Assembly (NCBI RefSeq): GCF_041397485.1
Contig: NZ_JAWKWO010000002.1
Coordinates: forward strand, 310,001-374,000
Length of the DNA: 64,000 bases
Source of the DNA: Zhengella sp020637775
GTDB lineage: Bacteria > Pseudomonadota > Alphaproteobacteria > Rhizobiales > Rhizobiaceae
Direction: 5' to 3'
Shown here: positions 7,729-16,800 of the stretch, in pieces
How positions within the stretch are numbered: position 1 is the stretch's first letter
How the letters are laid out: each line of letters opens with the position of its first letter
Notes under the pieces: generated by a model
Database searches by the model: none
The model's input: only the letters and a program-made list of their open reading frames with translations
What the model was told of the DNA's origin: nothing
Translations under genes and position numbers: made by a program

Positions 7729-9705
7729 ATGCACGGATTATCTGTCTCACTGAGCCGCCGGTCCTTCATGGCCGGTGCCGCTGCGTCATCTGCCTTCATC
7801 GCTCTCCATCCCTTCGCCGCGCGCGCATCCGCCGGCCAGGCGCATCTGCGGATCATGGAGACGACCGACATCCACGTGGCGGTCATGCCCTACGACTATT
7901 ACGCCGACAAGCCGAACGACACGATGGGCCTGGCGCGCACCGCCAGCGTGATCGACGGTTTCCGCAAGGAAGCCGGCAATTCCCTGCTTGTCGACAATGG
8001 CGATTATCTTCAGGGCAATCCGATGGGTGACTGGATCGCCTATGAGCGGGGCATGAAGGAAGGCGACATGCACCCGGTCATCCAGGCGATGAACCTGCTT
8101 GGCTACGATTGCGGCACGCTTGGCAATCACGAATTCAACTACGGCCTGTCCTTCATGGACAAGGTCAATGCCGGTGCCGGATATCCGCTGGTCTGCGCCA
8201 ATCTCGTGCGCGGCACGGCGCTCGCGGACAATCCGCGCGACGATGATCTCTATCTCAGGCCCTATGTGATCCTCGACCGCATGGTGACCGACGGCGAGGG
8301 CAGGGAGTACGCCATTCGCGTCGGGTTCATCGGCTTCGTGCCACCACAGATCATGGTCTGGGATTCCCGCCATCTTTCCGGCAACGTCATGACCCGCGAC
8401 ATCGTCGAGGCCGCCGCCGCCTGGGTGCCGCAGATGAAGGAGGAGGGCGCGGACATCGTCGTCGCCCTGTCGCATTCCGGCATTGACGCCAATCGCGCCA
8501 AAGGCATGGAGAATGCCTCGCTTTTCCTGGGCCAGGTCGAAGGAATCGACGCCATCTTTACCGGGCACCAGCATCTCGTCTTCCCGGGCAAGAGCTTCGA
8601 GGGTCTGGAGGGCGTCGATGCCGTCAAGGGGCGCCTGTTCGGCAAGCCGGCGGTGCAGGCCGGGTTCTGGGGCTCGCATATGGGCCTGATCGACCTGATG
8701 ATCGAACGGGACGGCAACACGTGAAGAGTCATCGATTCCATGGTCGAGACGCGCCCGATCTATGAGCGCGTGGAGCGCAAGGTCAATCCGCTGGTCGAAA
8801 GCAGCGCGGATGTCGAGGCATCGGTGAAGACCGAGCACGAGGCGACGCTCGCCTATGTGCGCACGCCGGTGGGCGAAACCTCCGCGCCACTCTACTCCTA
8901 TTTCGCGCTCGTTGCCGACGATCCGTCCGTGCAGATCGTTTCGAAGGCGCAGACCTGGTACGTGAAGGACCTGCTCAAGGAAGGCGAGCACAAGGACCTG
9001 CCGGTCCTCTCCGCCGCTGCCCCCTTCAAGGCCGGCGGCCGCGGCGGTCCCGACTATTACACCGACGTGCCGGCCGGTTCCATTGCCATCAGGAATGTCG
9101 CCGATCTCTACCTCTATCCCAACACCGTGCGCGCGGTGCGGGTCGATGGCGCGACGGTGAAGGAATGGCTGGAAATGTCAGCCGGCATCTTCAACCAGGT
9201 CGAACCCGGCAAGACTGACCAGCCGCTGATCAATCCGGATTTCCCTTCCTACAATTTCGATGTGATCGACGGCGTCACCTATCGCATCGACCTGACCCAG
9301 CCGGCAAAATACACCTCCAAGGGCGAGGTCGCCCATCCCGGTGCCAGCCGCATCATCGATCTGATGTTTGACGGCAAGCCGGTCGATCCGGCGCAGGAAT
9401 TCGTCGTCGCGACCAACAACTACCGCGCGGGCGGTGGCGGCAATTTCCCCGGTATAACGGAAGATGTCGTGGTTCTCGTCGCGCCGGATACCAACCGCGA
9501 TGTGATCGTGCGCTATATCGTCGAACAGGGCACCATCAATCCGTCCGCCGATGCCAACTGGACCTTTGCACCGGTGGAAGGCGCGACGGTCATCTTCGAC
9601 ACCGGGCCGAAAGGCCGCCAGTATGCGGCCGACGTCAAGGGTGTCACCATCGAGGAGGCCGGCGACGGCGACAACGGCTTCGCCCGTTTCCGCATCTCGC
9701 TATAG
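7729..9705 (+). pseudogene. cpdB: cpdB-like 2',3'-cyclic-nucleotide phosphodiesterase/5'-nucleotidase, interrupted by in-frame TGA
   Basis: The full reading frame (658 codons) encodes a periplasmic bifunctional nucleotidase. It has a twin-arginine signal (LSRRSFMAGAAASS), a metallophosphatase domain with TTDIH, NGDYLQGNPMGD, LGNHEFNYG and GHQHL metal motifs, and a C-terminal 5'-nucleotidase domain with NNYRAGGGGNFPG. Codon 332 (8722-8724) is TGA, while the flanking frame reads on as GNT-stop-RVIDSMVETRPIYE. CpdB relatives have a Trp at this place, so TGG to TGA is the simplest change. Everything else is intact, so it is a very recent nonsense mutation or a sequence error. Start 7729 is chosen for GGGAG nine bases upstream; a GTG at 7681 is also open. 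Confidence 0.88.
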
Positions 9706-9726
9706 GCCTTCGCGCTTCTGAGGCAT

Positions 9727-9765
9727 GAAAAAGGCCCGGCGGATCGTCTCCGCCGGGCCTTTTCG
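9727..9765. terminator. Bidirectional terminator between cpdB and rpsA
   Basis: A long inverted repeat (AAAAGGCCCGGCGGA against TCCGCCGGGCCTTTT) has A-rich left and T-rich right flanks, so it can end transcription from both convergent genes. Confidence 0.85.
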
Positions 9766-9793
9766 TTTTCGATCGCCTTGAAGGCCGGGCGGT

Positions 9794-11491
9794 TTATTCG
9801 CCCTGCTTCTTCAGGGCGGCGCCCAGGATGTCGCCCAGCGAAGCGCCGGAGTCCGAGGAGCCGTACTGCGCCACGGCTTCCTTTTCCTCGGCGATTTCCA
9901 GCGCCTTGATGGAAACCTGGATGCGGCGCGTCTTCTTGTCGAACTGTGTGACGCGGGCGTCCACCTTCTGGCCGGCCTGGAAGCGCTCGGGGCGCTGCTC
10001 GTCGCGGTCGCGCGACAGGTCCGAGCGGCGGATGAAGGCGTCGATGTCGTGATCGACGAGGCGAACCTCGATGCCGCCGTCCTTCACATCGGTCACTTCG
10101 CAGGTGACGATCGCGTTCTTGCGCAGTTCGCCCGAAGCGGCGGCCTCGCCGATGGCATCACGCGAAAGCTGCTTGATGCCGAGCGAAATGCGCTCCTTCT
10201 CGATGTCCACGTCGAGGACCTGGGCCTGGACGACCATGCCCTTCTCGTATTCCTCGATGACCTGCTCGCCCGGACGGTTCCAGTCGAGGTCGGACAGGTG
10301 AACCATGCCGTCCACATCGCCGTCGAGGCCGATGAACAGGCCGAATTCGGTCTTGTTCTTGACCTCGCCCTCGACCATGGAGCCGACGGGATGGTTGCGG
10401 GCAAAGGCTTCCCACGGATTTTCCAGCGTCTGCTTGAGGCCGAGCGAGATGCGGCGCTTGACCGGATCGACTTCCAGGATGACGACATCGACTTCCTGCG
10501 TGGTCGAAAGGATCTTGCCCGGATGGACGTTCTTCTTCGTCCAGGACATTTCCGACACGTGGATGAGGCCCTCGATGCCCGGCTCCAGCTCCACGAAGGC
10601 GCCGTAGTCGGTGATGTTGGTGACCGTGCCGGTGACCTTCTTGCCAAGCGGGTAGCGGCCGCCGATGCCGTCCCACGGATCGGCTTCGAGCTGCTTCATG
10701 CCCAGCGAGATGCGGTGGGTTTCCTGGTTGATGCGGATGATCTGCACCTTGACCGTCTGACCGATGTTGAGGATTTCGGTCGGATGGTTGACACGGCGCC
10801 ATGCCATGTCGGTGACGTGCAGCAGGCCGTCGATGCCGCCCAGATCCACGAACGCACCGTAATCGGTGATGTTCTTGACCACGCCTTCGACCACCTGGCC
10901 CTCTTCGAGGTTCTGGACGATCTCGGAGCGCTGCTCGGCGCGGCTCTCTTCCAGCACGGTGCGGCGCGACACGACGATATTGCCGCGGCGCTTGTCCATC
11001 TTCAGGATTTCGAACGGCTGCGGGTTGTGCATCAGCGGGGTGACGTCGCGGATCGGGCGGATGTCCACCTGGCTGCGCGGCAGGAAGGCCACGGCGCCGT
11101 CGAGGTCGACCGTGAAGCCGCCCTTGACCTGGTTGAAGATGACGCCTTCAACCTTCTCGCCATTGTTGAACTTCTCTTCCAGCTTGACCCAGGCCTCTTC
11201 GCGGCGGGCCTTTTCGCGGCTGAGCATGGCTTCGCCCAGCGCGTTTTCCACGCGCTCGACATAGACCTCGACTTCGTCGCCCACCTTGAGCGCGCCGTCC
11301 TTGGCCCTGGCGCCGAATTCCTTGAGCGCGACACGGCCCTCGACCTTCAGGCCGACGTCGATGATGGCCATGTCCTTTTCGATGGCCGTGATCTTGCCCT
11401 TGACGACGGAGCCTTCCGCGAGCGGGCTGTCGTGCAGGGATTCATCGAGCAATGCCGCGAAATCGTCGCGCGACGGGTTCATATCTGACAT
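9794..11491 (-). CDS. rpsA: 30S ribosomal protein S1
   Basis: The 565-residue protein carries a series of S1 RNA-binding motifs. They recur as 'GAFVDLGGIDGLLHVTDM', 'GAFVELEPGIEGLIHVSEM' and 'GLFIGLDGDVDGMVHLSDL' repeats spaced about 85 residues apart. It binds mRNA leaders on the 30S subunit. The start MSDMNPSRDD at 11491 has AGGAGA six bases upstream; the longer frame to 11635 lacks support. It follows cmk after 181 bases, the classic cmk-rpsA order. The 181-base gap suggests a separate promoter or an autoregulatory leader, which I could not identify. Confidence 0.97.
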   Translation of the reverse strand: MSDMNPSRDDFAALLDESLHDSPLAEGSVVKGKITAIEKDMAIIDVGLKVEGRVALKEFGARAKDGALKVGDEVEVYVERVENALGEAMLSREKARREEAWVKLEEKFNNGEKVEGVIFNQVKGGFTVDLDGAVAFLPRSQVDIRPIRDVTPLMHNPQPFEILKMDKRRGNIVVSRRTVLEESRAEQRSEIVQNLEEGQVVEGVVKNITDYGAFVDLGGIDGLLHVTDMAWRRVNHPTEILNIGQTVKVQIIRINQETHRISLGMKQLEADPWDGIGGRYPLGKKVTGTVTNITDYGAFVELEPGIEGLIHVSEMSWTKKNVHPGKILSTTQEVDVVILEVDPVKRRISLGLKQTLENPWEAFARNHPVGSMVEGEVKNKTEFGLFIGLDGDVDGMVHLSDLDWNRPGEQVIEEYEKGMVVQAQVLDVDIEKERISLGIKQLSRDAIGEAAASGELRKNAIVTCEVTDVKDGGIEVRLVDHDIDAFIRRSDLSRDRDEQRPERFQAGQKVDARVTQFDKKTRRIQVSIKALEIAEEKEAVAQYGSSDSGASLGDILGAALKKQGE

Positions 11492-11672
11492 GTTTTCTCC
11501 TGGGAGCCCGCGGGATGACGGTTTACGGAGCGCGGGCTGCATGCGCCGGGGGTTTGCGTTGCGTTTGCCTGCATCGAGCATCCCGGGCCGCCTCTGGCGA
11601 ACCCTCATGGCACTGCGCGTCAAGGAAACGTACAATGCCGGACCGGCGCGTCGGAGAATGCCGGCAGGCGGG

Positions 11673-12323
11673 TTATGCCCGCGCTTTGCCCCGTGCCTCG
11701 TCGATGAGGTCCCGGGCGTGCGCGAACGCGGTCTCTATATCCATGTTGGACGTATCTAGCAAGTAGGCGTCGTCGGCCGGCTTCAGCGGCGAATCGGCGC
11801 GCCCCATGTCGCGGGCGTCACGCTGCTCGATATCGGCGAGAATCCGCGCCTCGTCGGCCTCGCCGCCCTTCGACAGGATCTCGTGATAGCGCCGCGTTGC
11901 GCGCACTGGCGCCGAGGCTGTCACGTAGAGCTTCACCGGCGCGTCGGGGCAGACAACCGTGCCGATGTCGCGCCCGTCGAGAATGGCGCCGGGCGGGCGG
12001 GCGGCGAATTCGCGCTGCTTGTCCACCAGCGCGCGGCGCACCGCCGGCATGACGGCAACCCGCGAGGCCGCGTCCCCGACGGCGTGGTCGGACAGCACGG
12101 CGCGGTCCATCGCCCCGAGATCGAGCGCGCGCGCCGCCGCCTCCGCGCGGGCTTCGTCGGTGAGCGGCGCCCCGGCGTCCATCAGCGCCTTGGCGACAGC
12201 GCGATAGGTCAGGCCGGTGTCAAGATGGCGAAGGCCGTAATGGGCCGCGAGCATGCGCGCCAGCGTACCCTTGCCGGATGCCGCCGGCCCGTCGATGGCG
12301 ATGGTCAGGGGGCCGGTTTTCAT
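11673..12323 (-). CDS. cmk: Cytidylate kinase
   Basis: It phosphorylates CMP/dCMP with ATP. The 216-residue protein starts at MKTGPLTIAIDGPAASGKGT, with the Walker A GPAASGKGT in residues 11-19. HLDTGLTYRAVA and ILDGRDIGTVV are standard Cmk nucleotide-binding blocks. The ATG lies 4 bases after the SDR stop, consistent with translational coupling in aroA-SDR-cmk. A GTG four codons upstream (12335) is possible. Confidence 0.95.
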   Translation of the reverse strand: MKTGPLTIAIDGPAASGKGTLARMLAAHYGLRHLDTGLTYRAVAKALMDAGAPLTDEARAEAAARALDLGAMDRAVLSDHAVGDAASRVAVMPAVRRALVDKQREFAARPPGAILDGRDIGTVVCPDAPVKLYVTASAPVRATRRYHEILSKGGEADEARILADIEQRDARDMGRADSPLKPADDAYLLDTSNMDIETAFAHARDLIDEARGKARA

Positions 12324-12327
12324 GCCG

Positions 12328-13032
12328 TCAGACACTGCGCGTGATCCCGCCATCCACGCGGATGTTCTGCCCGGTGATGTAGGACGACCTGTCCGATGCC
12401 AGGAAGGCGATCAGTTCGGCCACTTCCTTTGCGGTTCCGTAGCGGCCCATCGGGATGCGCGCGCGGCGGTCTTCCTTCTCCGGCAGGGAATCGATGAAGC
12501 CCGGCAACACGTTGTTCATGCGCAGGTTGTCGCCCGCATACTTGTCGCAAAAGAGCTTGGTGAAGGCGGCGAGCCCGGCTCGGAAGACGCCCGATGTCGG
12601 GAACATCTCTTCCGGTTCGAACACGGCATAGGTGGAAATGTTGACGATGGAGCCCGCGCCTTGCGCCTGCATGACAGGCGTGACAAGGCGGGTCATGCGG
12701 ATGACGTTGAGCAGATAATACTCCATGCCCTTCATCCAGTCGGCGTCGGAAATGTCGAGGACCGGCCCCTTGGGTCCATGACCGGTCGAGTTCACCACCG
12801 CGTCGATGCGTCCGAACCGTTCCAGGGCCAGGTCCACGAACCGTTTCAGGTCATCGGGTTCGAGGTTGGAGCCGGTGAAGCCCAGCCCGCCCAGGTCCCG
12901 GCCCAGCGCCTCGCCCTTTCCCGACGACGACATCACCGCGACGTAAAAGCCGTCTTCCGCGAGCTTGCGGGCCGCTGCCGCGCCCATGCCCGAACCGCCG
13001 CCGACGATCAGGGCGACCTTTGTTTCAGTCAT
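12328..13032 (-). CDS. SDR-family protein with degenerate catalytic motif
   Basis: This 234-residue classical-SDR fold protein has the nucleotide-binding GGGSGMG at residues 11-17, an NST segment at 81-83, Ser133 in NISTY and a C-terminal TGQNIRVDGG. Where the family has Tyr-x3-Lys, this protein reads Ser147-Gly-Val-Phe-Arg151, followed by the usual AGLAAFTK. Both the proton donor and the lysine are therefore replaced, so ordinary dehydrogenase chemistry looks unlikely. It sits between aroA (8-base overlap) and cmk (4-base gap), inside an essential-gene operon. The substrate is unknown. Confidence 0.85.
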   Translation of the reverse strand: MTETKVALIVGGGSGMGAAAARKLAEDGFYVAVMSSSGKGEALGRDLGGLGFTGSNLEPDDLKRFVDLALERFGRIDAVVNSTGHGPKGPVLDISDADWMKGMEYYLLNVIRMTRLVTPVMQAQGAGSIVNISTYAVFEPEEMFPTSGVFRAGLAAFTKLFCDKYAGDNLRMNNVLPGFIDSLPEKEDRRARIPMGRYGTAKEVAELIAFLASDRSSYITGQNIRVDGGITRSV

Positions 13033-14377
13033 TTGCAGTCTCCTCCAGTTCGGCCCCCAGCCCGCCCATCAGCGTGAAGAATTCCGGGAAGGACGTGGCG
13101 ATCATGGTCGCGTCGTCCACGGTGACCGGCTTCTCCGTTGCCAGACCCAGCACCAGGAAACTCATGGCGATGCGGTGGTCGAGATGGGTTTCCACGGTGC
13201 CGCCGCCCAGCCCCTTGCCGTCCGGCCGGCCGCGTACCGAGAGCGCCGCCTCGCCTTCCGTGCAGTCCACGCCATTGGCCTTCAGGCCGGCCGCGACAGC
13301 CGCGAGCCGGTCGCTTTCCTTCACGCGCAGTTCTTCCAGACCCTCCATCACCGTCTCGCCCTCGGCAAGCGCGGCTGCCATGGCCAGCACCGGATATTCG
13401 TCGATCATCGATGGCGCGCGCTCGGCCGGCACGGTGACGCCCTTGAGATCGGACGAGCGCACGCGCAGATCCGCCACGTCCTCGCCGCCGGCGTCGCGCC
13501 AGTTGATGATGTCGATCTGCCCGCCCATTTCCTGCAACGTGGTGACGATGCCGTTGCGCGTCGGGTTCATCAGCACGTTCTCGATGGTGATGTCGGATCC
13601 CGGCACGATGAGCGCGGCGACCAGCGGGAAGGCCGCCGAGGACGGATCGCCCGGCACGTCGATCACCCGGCCCGTGAGCTTCGGCTGTCCCTGCAGGCGG
13701 ATCGTGCGCACGCCGTCGCCGTCTTCCTCCACTTCCAGATGCGCGCCGAAACCGGCCAGCATCTTTTCGGTATGGTCGCGTGTCATCACCGGCTCGATGA
13801 CCGTGGTCACGCCCGGCGTGTTGAGTCCGGCCAGCAGCACGGCGGATTTCACCTGCGCCGAGGCCATCGGCACCCGGTAGGTGATCGGCGCCGGGGTTTT
13901 CGGGCCATGCAGCGTCACGGGCAGCCGGTCGCCGTCCTGGGACTGGACCTGGACGCCCATCAGGCGCAGCGGATCGAGAACGCGGCCCATCGGGCGGCGC
14001 GACAGCGAGGCATCGCCGGTGAAGACGGTCTGCATGTCATAGACGCCGGCAAGACCCATGGTCAGCCGGCAGCCGGTTCCGGCATTGCCGAAATCGAGCG
14101 GTCCCTGCGGCTCCAGAAGCGCGCCGTTGCCCGCACCCTGGATGATCCAGGTGTCACCCAGTTTGGAAATCTGCGCGCCCATGGCGCTCATCGCGCGGCC
14201 GGTGGCCAGCACATCCTCGCCCTCCAGCAGGCCGGTGATGCGGGTTTCGCCGGCGGCCAGGCCGCCGAACATGAAAGAGCGATGGGAAATCGACTTGTCG
14301 CCGGGTACGCGGGCTGTGCCGGAAAGCGCGTTGCTCTTGCGGGCGAGGGCGGGACGTGGTGCGCCGGAATGCGACAT
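13025..14377 (-). CDS. aroA: 3-phosphoshikimate 1-carboxyvinyltransferase (EPSP synthase), class II (CP4-like)
   Basis: It condenses shikimate-3-phosphate with PEP in the shikimate pathway. The 450-residue protein shows class II motifs: GDKSISHRSFMFGGLA, SAQVKSAVLLAGLN, RDHTEKML and NPTRNG. It aligns with Agrobacterium CP4 EPSPS, as I recall it, without gaps over the first 100 residues. Residue 100 is Gly (LDFGNAGTG), where CP4 has the Ala that gives glyphosate insensitivity. Start MSHSGAPRPA at 14377 matches the CP4 N-terminus; longer frames are rejected. First gene of aroA-SDR-cmk. Confidence 0.97.
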   Translation of the reverse strand: MSHSGAPRPALARKSNALSGTARVPGDKSISHRSFMFGGLAAGETRITGLLEGEDVLATGRAMSAMGAQISKLGDTWIIQGAGNGALLEPQGPLDFGNAGTGCRLTMGLAGVYDMQTVFTGDASLSRRPMGRVLDPLRLMGVQVQSQDGDRLPVTLHGPKTPAPITYRVPMASAQVKSAVLLAGLNTPGVTTVIEPVMTRDHTEKMLAGFGAHLEVEEDGDGVRTIRLQGQPKLTGRVIDVPGDPSSAAFPLVAALIVPGSDITIENVLMNPTRNGIVTTLQEMGGQIDIINWRDAGGEDVADLRVRSSDLKGVTVPAERAPSMIDEYPVLAMAAALAEGETVMEGLEELRVKESDRLAAVAAGLKANGVDCTEGEAALSVRGRPDGKGLGGGTVETHLDHRIAMSFLVLGLATEKPVTVDDATMIATSFPEFFTLMGGLGAELEETAND

Positions 14378-14505
14378 GGTTCTGTCCATCTCAATAGGCA
14401 TGACGGGGCGCCGGCGCTGGATTGGCCGGCGAAACGCGGGCTGTCTAGCACTTCGCCGCCACCGGGTCATCCCTTGCCGCTATCGGGAAAGTACCGAAAT
14501 AGCTT

Positions 14506-14534
14506 TTGACAGAATGGCCTCTTGACGATAAGGG
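14506..14534 (+). promoter_or_regulatory. Possible sigma-70 promoter for the TIGR02300 gene
   Basis: TTGACA at 14506-14511 is followed after 17 bases by TAAGGG, a weak -10. It points toward the gene at 14635 in the divergent aroA/TIGR02300 gap. Only the -35 is convincing. Confidence 0.3.
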
Positions 14535-14634
14535 GTCCGCGATTTCATGAACCCCTTTCGGCAGGGGCCGGCAGCGCCGGTCTGACATCCGGCGCGGGAT
14601 GTGCGCGCGCCCCAAGACATGACGAGGACGAACC

Positions 14635-15063
14635 GTGGCGAAACCTGAACTTGGCACCAAGCGGGTCTGTCCCGAGACGGGCCGCAAATTCTATGACCTG
14701 AACAAGGATCCGGTTGTCTCCCCCTATACCGGTGTTTCCTATCCGCTGTCCTATTTCCAGGACAATGTCTCCTCCATCAAGGATGACGAGGACGAGACCG
14801 CCGACGAGAAGGAACTGGATGAGGACGACGAGGCGGAGACCGAAATGGTTTCGCTCCAGGACGCCGATGACGACGATACGACCGGTGGCGCCAAGGGTCC
14901 GGCATCCGAGAAGGTGGATGTCGATGATGACGACGACGACGATGACGACATCGACCTGGGTGACGATGACGACGATCCGTTCCTCGGCGATGACGAGGAA
15001 GAGGACGATGACGACGACGTGTCGGGCATTATCGGCGGCGTGAACAGCGACGACGACGAATGA
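14635..15063 (+). CDS. TIGR02300 family protein with poly-Asp tail
   Basis: The 142-residue protein starts at GTG (MAKPELGTKRVCPETGRKFY) with GAGG upstream. The N-terminal 45 residues hold the conserved TIGR02300 core, including CPETGRKFYDLNKDPVVSPY, which resembles a small zinc-ribbon-like element but has only one visible cysteine. From about residue 60 the chain is extremely acidic, with Asp runs at about 100-108, 113-117 and 126-133. This family is restricted to Alphaproteobacteria and its function is unknown. It sits between aroA and tRNA-Ala as in other Rhizobiales. Confidence 0.85.
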   Translation: MAKPELGTKRVCPETGRKFYDLNKDPVVSPYTGVSYPLSYFQDNVSSIKDDEDETADEKELDEDDEAETEMVSLQDADDDDTTGGAKGPASEKVDVDDDDDDDDDIDLGDDDDDPFLGDDEEEDDDDDVSGIIGGVNSDDDE

Positions 15064-15068
15064 GAATC

Positions 15069-15101
15069 CGCGAACGCGGCGGGCCTGCCGCTGCGTTCGC
15101 G
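15069..15101 (+). repeat. Inverted repeat after TIGR02300 gene
   Basis: CGCGAACGC (15069-15077) pairs with GCGTTCGCG (15093-15101). It follows the stop codon closely and may aid termination, but A residues rather than a T-run come after it on the plus strand. Confidence 0.45.
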
Positions 15102-15131
15102 AAAAAAAGCGGCGCCGGTGTCGAAAGGCAC

Positions 15132-15159
15132 TTGATCTTGCCGCGGGGCTTGGCTAGAA
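15132..15159 (+). promoter_or_regulatory. Probable promoter of tRNA-Ala
   Basis: TTGATC at 15132-15137 and CTAGAA at 15154-15159 are 16 bases apart and lie about 65 bases before the tRNA. Alphaproteobacterial stable-RNA promoters often have this kind of -10. This is inference from pattern only. Confidence 0.4.
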
Positions 15160-15223
15160 GCCCGTCACCGAAGCGGAGCGCACTGCTCCGCCTTCATCCC
15201 GGAACCGGTTGCCGGTTCCCCGT

Positions 15224-15299
15224 GGGGCCATAGCTCAGCTGGGAGAGCGCCTGCATGGCATGCAGGAGGTCAGCGGTTCGATCCCGCTTGGCTCCACCA
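15224..15299 (+). tRNA. tRNA-Ala (GGC anticodon)
   Basis: A 76-base cloverleaf includes an encoded CCA. The acceptor arms GGGGCCA/TGGCTCC pair with a G3:U70 wobble, the alanine identity element. The D-loop contains AGCTCAGCTGGGAGAGC and the T-loop GGTTCGATCC. The anticodon stem CCTGC/GCAGG frames the loop ATGGCAT, giving anticodon GGC (codon GCC). Confidence 0.97.
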
Positions 15300-15467
15300 A
15301 TTTCTTCGGGAACCACGTTTTCCACGATTTTGTCACTGACGGCTTGAGGCCGGCGATTGGCATGAATGCGTGCATGCGGGTGCCTTGACCGGCAGCGCTT
15401 TCAGGCCGTCCGCACGTCACGTCTTCGCCGTCAGCCGGTTCCGTGCGCTGCCCGCGCTGCCACGCCG

Positions 15468-16712
15468 TCAGCCCTCCATCCTGATCGTCCCGTCGTCGAT
15501 CCAGCGGTCGATGATCTCCAGCACCTTGTGCGAGAACGCCTCGTCATTGATATGGCAATCCAGAACGGTCAGGTTCACCGGATCGGTCATGGCCTGCCTG
15601 TATCCCTCGACCATGGCCGCGAGCCCTTCGGGATCATGTGCGGGCATGCCCTCCGTGTCCCAGGCATGGACGCCACCGGTCGGCAGGATGAACTCCACCG
15701 GTCCTTTCGATGCCTTGAGCCGCCGGGCGAATTCGCGGGCAAGTTCCTTGCGTTCGTCGCCGGTGAGGGATGCCGACGCGATCAGGCGGTTGTGGGCATG
15801 GTATGGCCGGTCGCGGAAACGCTCCGGCACGGGTGCCCATGTCGCGAAATCGATCATGTCGCCGAAACCGGGCGCCGCGATGATGGGAATGCCCAGTTCC
15901 GCCGCGGCGGTCATCCGGTTCTTGCCGGCATTGAGCACGGATCCGGTCATGAGGTTGCCGATTTCCGCCGCGGCCAGCTCCAGGACGCAGGCGAAGTAGC
16001 CCTGCCGGGTCAATTCCTCCATCGCCATGCCGCCCATGCCGGTACCGTGGAACACGGCAACCGAGAAGCCGCGCTCGCGCAGCGGTTCGCGCAAATGGAC
16101 CATGTATTTCAAAGCCGACGAGCCGAAGCTCATCATGCCGATGACCGGCCGGTCCGGATGGGGCATGACGGCAGCCCGGGCAGCGCCGTAAACGGCTCCC
16201 GCGGCTTGCGAAAGCGTGGCCATGCAGATTTCGTTCAGCCCGTAAAGCCCGCCCGCCCAGAGGATCATCTGGATATCGGCGGTCAGGCGCTCGGGCGGAA
16301 TGATGGCGGAAAAGGCGATTGTCGAAACCACGTATTTGGGCACGCCGACCGGCAGTGCCCGGGCGCAATCGAGCGCAAGGTCCGTTCCCATCGACCCGCC
16401 AAGCGCGATCATTCCGTCGATCCTGCCATCGGCATGAAGCCGCGCGGTCAGTTTCGAGGCACCATCGGCCATGATCTGCATGGCAAGGTTTTCGTCGCCC
16501 GCGTCGATCGCATCCCGGATCGTCTTTCCCGCCGCCGCTGCCACCTCGTGTTTTGAAATGTCGGCCGGTTGCGACGGGTCGCCCAGGACGCTGACATCCA
16601 TCGAAATGACATGGCCGCCGAGCTTTCCGATGCAGTCGCATACGAAACGAAGTTCCGGATCCTTGGTGTCGTAGGTGCCGATAACGAGGATCGTCTTTGC
16701 CCTGTCCGTCAC
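15468..16712 (-). CDS. Tm-1-like / UPF0261 family ATP-binding protein
   Basis: The 414-residue protein is full length for UPF0261. The N-terminal Tm-1-like domain begins ILVIGTYDTKDPELRF (about 9-24) and includes IALGGSMGTDLAL. The C-terminal half (about 190-410) is TIM-barrel-like and contains MMSFGSSALKYM, FHGTGMGGMAMEE and PTGGVHAWDTEG. The plant relative Tm-1 binds a viral helicase; the bacterial function is not established. It is transcribed away from the IclR operon across the palindrome at 16782-16800 and is probably coregulated with it. Confidence 0.9.
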   Translation of the reverse strand: MTDRAKTILVIGTYDTKDPELRFVCDCIGKLGGHVISMDVSVLGDPSQPADISKHEVAAAAGKTIRDAIDAGDENLAMQIMADGASKLTARLHADGRIDGMIALGGSMGTDLALDCARALPVGVPKYVVSTIAFSAIIPPERLTADIQMILWAGGLYGLNEICMATLSQAAGAVYGAARAAVMPHPDRPVIGMMSFGSSALKYMVHLREPLRERGFSVAVFHGTGMGGMAMEELTRQGYFACVLELAAAEIGNLMTGSVLNAGKNRMTAAAELGIPIIAAPGFGDMIDFATWAPVPERFRDRPYHAHNRLIASASLTGDERKELAREFARRLKASKGPVEFILPTGGVHAWDTEGMPAHDPEGLAAMVEGYRQAMTDPVNLTVLDCHINDEAFSHKVLEIIDRWIDDGTIRMEG

Positions 16713-16781
16713 GCCCGTCCCCCTCCGCTCGCCGCGCCAGCCCCGCTGTGCCTCAAGGCAGCAGCCGTGGCTTCAGATTTT

Positions 16782-16800
16782 CGGTTCAATATATGAACCG
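16782..16800. promoter_or_regulatory. Perfect palindrome, candidate IclR operator
   Basis: CGGTTCA (16782-16788) and TGAACCG (16794-16800) flank ATATA, forming a perfect 7-base-arm palindrome. It lies in the 179-base gap between the divergent Tm-1 gene (start 16712) and the IclR gene (start 16892). It is the only strong symmetrical element there. Confidence 0.6.

Noticed and set aside
8740..9705. Separate gene starting at the ATG after the cpdB stop
   Set aside because: It has no ribosome site of its own and is in the same frame as the upstream part; it is the C-terminal domain of the same gene.
15235..15420. 61-codon minus-strand ORF ending in SGIEPLTSCMPCRRSPS
   Set aside because: It is the reverse complement of tRNA-Ala, a well-known spurious translation product.
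15224..16712. Possible integration site of a mobile island at tRNA-Ala
   Set aside because: No integrase and no duplicated tRNA 3' end were seen in the window, so the neighbouring cluster is not called an island.
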